Of a stretch of 64,000 nucleotides of DNA, positions 62,062 to 64,000 are shown piece by piece. Below the pieces are notes generated by a model that saw nothing but the letters and a program-made list of their open reading frames with translations, searched no databases and was not told the DNA's origin. The translations under genes and the position numbers were made by a program. The first letter of the stretch is position 1. Every line of letters starts with the position of its first letter. Source of the DNA: an uncultured Pelagibacteraceae bacterium (GTDB taxonomy: Bacteria > Pseudomonadota > Alphaproteobacteria > Pelagibacterales > Pelagibacteraceae); contig CABZEY010000004.1 in NCBI GenBank assembly GCA_902524955.1, forward strand, positions 1 to 64,000, in the 5' to 3' direction.

Positions 62062-62757
62062 ATGAAATTAATTCCTCGGTTAATACATGTAAAATTCATA
62101 AAAAGATACAAGAGATTTTTTGCTGATGTTGCTTTAAATAAAAAAAAAATTACAGTTCATTGTCCAAATTCAGGTTCAATGCTTGGACTATTAAATAAGA
62201 ATAATGATGCATGGATTTCGAAGAGCGACAACCCTAAACGTAAATTAAAATATACCTTAGAAATTCTTAATGATAAAAAAAGTAATGTTGGTATAAATAC
62301 GCATAGAGCTAATCGAATAGTAGAAGAGGCATTGCAGAAAAAAAAGATTGTTGAGTTAAAAAAATTTAGCGATATTAAACGAGAAGCAAAATTTTCTAAA
62401 GAAACAAGATTTGATTTTCTATTAAAGAATAAAAATAAAAAAGTATTCTTAGAGGTTAAAAATGTTACTTTATCTAGGGAAAAAGGAATTTCTGAATTTC
62501 CAGACGCAATTACTACAAGAGGGAAAAAACATTTAATTCACCTCCAAGATGCAATAAAAAAGGGGTATGAAAGCTACTTATTATTTTTAATTCAAAGAGA
62601 AGATATAAATATTATGAAAATTGCAAATGATATTGATTCAAATTATTATAATGAAATAATAAAAGCGCAAAAAAAAGGTGTTAGGATTATTGCATATTCT
62701 TGTCAAGTTAATGAAAGTGAAATAACTATCAAAAATAAAATCAAAGTTGAAATATAA
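62062..62757 (+). CDS. sfsA: Sugar fermentation stimulation protein SfsA family
   Basis: RFFADVALNKKKITVHCPNSGSMLGLL; FLEVKNVTLSREKGISEFPDAITTRGKKHLIHLQDA. Confidence 0.94.
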   Translation: MKLIPRLIHVKFIKRYKRFFADVALNKKKITVHCPNSGSMLGLLNKNNDAWISKSDNPKRKLKYTLEILNDKKSNVGINTHRANRIVEEALQKKKIVELKKFSDIKREAKFSKETRFDFLLKNKNKKVFLEVKNVTLSREKGISEFPDAITTRGKKHLIHLQDAIKKGYESYLLFLIQREDINIMKIANDIDSNYYNEIIKAQKKGVRIIAYSCQVNESEITIKNKIKVEI

Positions 62758-63509
62758 TGATTAAATTTAAAAAATATTATCCTGATGAGTTTAGGAAATT
62801 GAGAAATGCAGGGAGAGTATCATCTAAATGTTTAGATTATATAGAGGATAAAATTAAACCAGGTATTACAACTCAAAATATTGACGAGATGTGTGTTAAA
62901 TTTTTACATAAACATAATGCTTACTCGGCACCTCTTTTTTACAGGGGTTTTCCAAAATCTATTTGCACTTCTGTTAATCATGTTGTTTGTCACGGTATAC
63001 CCTCTAACAAAACTTTAAACGAAGGTGATATTGTAAATGTTGATGTTACATCTTTAGTAGAGGGTTATCATGGAGATACATCAAGAACTTTTTGTGTAGG
63101 AAAAGTTTCAGTAAAAGCAAAAAATTTAGTTAAAATAACTAAAGAAGCGCTGGACCGATCTATCAAAATATTAAAACCTGGTGTTCACCTTGGAAATATT
63201 GGAAATGAAATCCAAACCTATGTTGAAAAAAAAGGTTATTCAGTTGTTAGAGATTTTTGTGGACATGGTGTTGGTAAAGAATTTCATGAAGAACCAAATA
63301 TTCTTCATTACGGAAAAAATGGCACTGGTCCAAAATTACAAGAGGGAATGGTGTTTACAATAGAACCAATGATAAATGCTGGCAAACACGAAACTAAAGT
63401 TTTAAATGATGGATGGACAGCAGTTACAAAAGATAAATCTTTATCAGCACAATTCGAACACACTGTGGGTATAACAAATAATGGATGTGAAATTTTTACC
63501 CTTTCATAA
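62757..63509 (+). CDS. map: Methionine aminopeptidase, type I
   Basis: GFPKSICTSVNHVVCHGIP; VNVDVTSLVEGYHGDTSRTF; FCGHGVGKEFHEEPNI; FTIEPMIN. Confidence 0.97.
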   Translation: MIKFKKYYPDEFRKLRNAGRVSSKCLDYIEDKIKPGITTQNIDEMCVKFLHKHNAYSAPLFYRGFPKSICTSVNHVVCHGIPSNKTLNEGDIVNVDVTSLVEGYHGDTSRTFCVGKVSVKAKNLVKITKEALDRSIKILKPGVHLGNIGNEIQTYVEKKGYSVVRDFCGHGVGKEFHEEPNILHYGKNGTGPKLQEGMVFTIEPMINAGKHETKVLNDGWTAVTKDKSLSAQFEHTVGITNNGCEIFTLS

Positions 63510-63521
63510 TACAATAGCTTA

Positions 63522-64000
63522 ATGATTCCTCGATACTCAAGACAAGAAGTGGCTCAAATTTGGGAGCCAATGAATAAATTTAAAATTTGGTTAGACATCG
63601 AAATATATGCTACGCAAGCGATGGAAAAATATAAAATTATTCCAAAGGGAGTGGCGGCGAAAGTAAGAAAAAAATCAAAAATTAATATCAAAAGAATAGA
63701 CGATATTGAAAAAAAGACTAAACACGATGTAATCGCTTTTTTAACATCCATTGCAGAAAAAGTAGGTCCAGAGGCAAAATATCTTCATCAAGGTATGACA
63801 TCATCTGACGTACTAGATACTTGTTTTAATTTGCAACTTAAGCAAGCTGGAAAAGTACTTGTTAAAGACATAGATAAACTATTAAAAACATTGAAAAATA
63901 AATCAAAAAAATACAAAAATACTATTACAATTGGTAGAAGTCATGGAATTCATGCTGAGCCAATAACATTTGGTTTAAAACTCGCAACCTATTATGCTGA
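63522..64000 (+). CDS. purB: Adenylosuccinate lyase (N-terminal part, cut by window edge)
   Basis: Translation from ATG 63522: MIPRYSRQEVAQIWEPMNKFKIWLDIEIYATQAMEKYKIIPKG...HDVIAFLTSIAEKVGPEAKYLHQGMTSSDVLDT; no stop before the window end. Confidence 0.93.
   Translation, partial: MIPRYSRQEVAQIWEPMNKFKIWLDIEIYATQAMEKYKIIPKGVAAKVRKKSKINIKRIDDIEKKTKHDVIAFLTSIAEKVGPEAKYLHQGMTSSDVLDTCFNLQLKQAGKVLVKDIDKLLKTLKNKSKKYKNTITIGRSHGIHAEPITFGLKLATYYA

Noticed and set aside
1-64000. CRISPR arrays, prophage, transposons, restriction-modification or toxin-antitoxin systems
   Set aside because: No repeat-spacer pattern, integrase/transposase, terminal inverted repeats or defence gene motifs seen; nearly every base belongs to a housekeeping gene.

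Overview
This window is a gene-dense, AT-rich chromosomal core segment from an alphaproteobacterium. Protein content, gene order and extreme compaction fit a SAR11/Pelagibacterales-type genome; that assignment is inference. I see no phage, IS element, CRISPR array or defence island. Left to right: trkA (partial)-ntrX-ntrY, ispDF-pgpA-pncC, a RatA/COQ10-like gene, lipA-ftsB-like-eno-kdsA-pyrG-secG-tpiA, a frameshifted ppiD/surA-like gene, trpEGDC-lexA-gltX-gltA, lpxB-lpxI-lpxA-fabZ-lpxD-bamA-dxr-cdsA-uppS-frr-tsf-rpsB, dnaE-lolD-lolC/E-proS-DUF1467-rnj-coaX-birA, the complete 14-gene nuoA-N operon, gpsA-like-lnt-rhodanese, tRNA-Leu(UAA), a TPR/O-GlcNAc-transferase-like gene, a CinA N-domain gene, sfsA-map-purB (partial). 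Points worth a second look: (1) a pseudoknot-capable structured leader upstream of rpsB; (2) a clear alphaproteobacterial SOS box (GAAC-N7-GAAC) plus an inverted repeat abutting the lexA start codon; (3) a single-nucleotide frameshift in a poly-A run of the ppiD-like gene; (4) an NtrX whose AAA+ domain lacks GAFTGA and has an altered Walker B, paired with an NtrY that appears to lack PAS; (5) a series of apparent 'deletion scars' where genes usually present in conserved alphaproteobacterial neighbourhoods are missing; (6) a tRNA-Leu whose CCA end lies 8 nt from a rhodanese start codon; (7) divergent gene pairs with overlapping or abutting start codons; (8) an 8-bp perfect dyad upstream of nuoA. 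No radically new system is evident.
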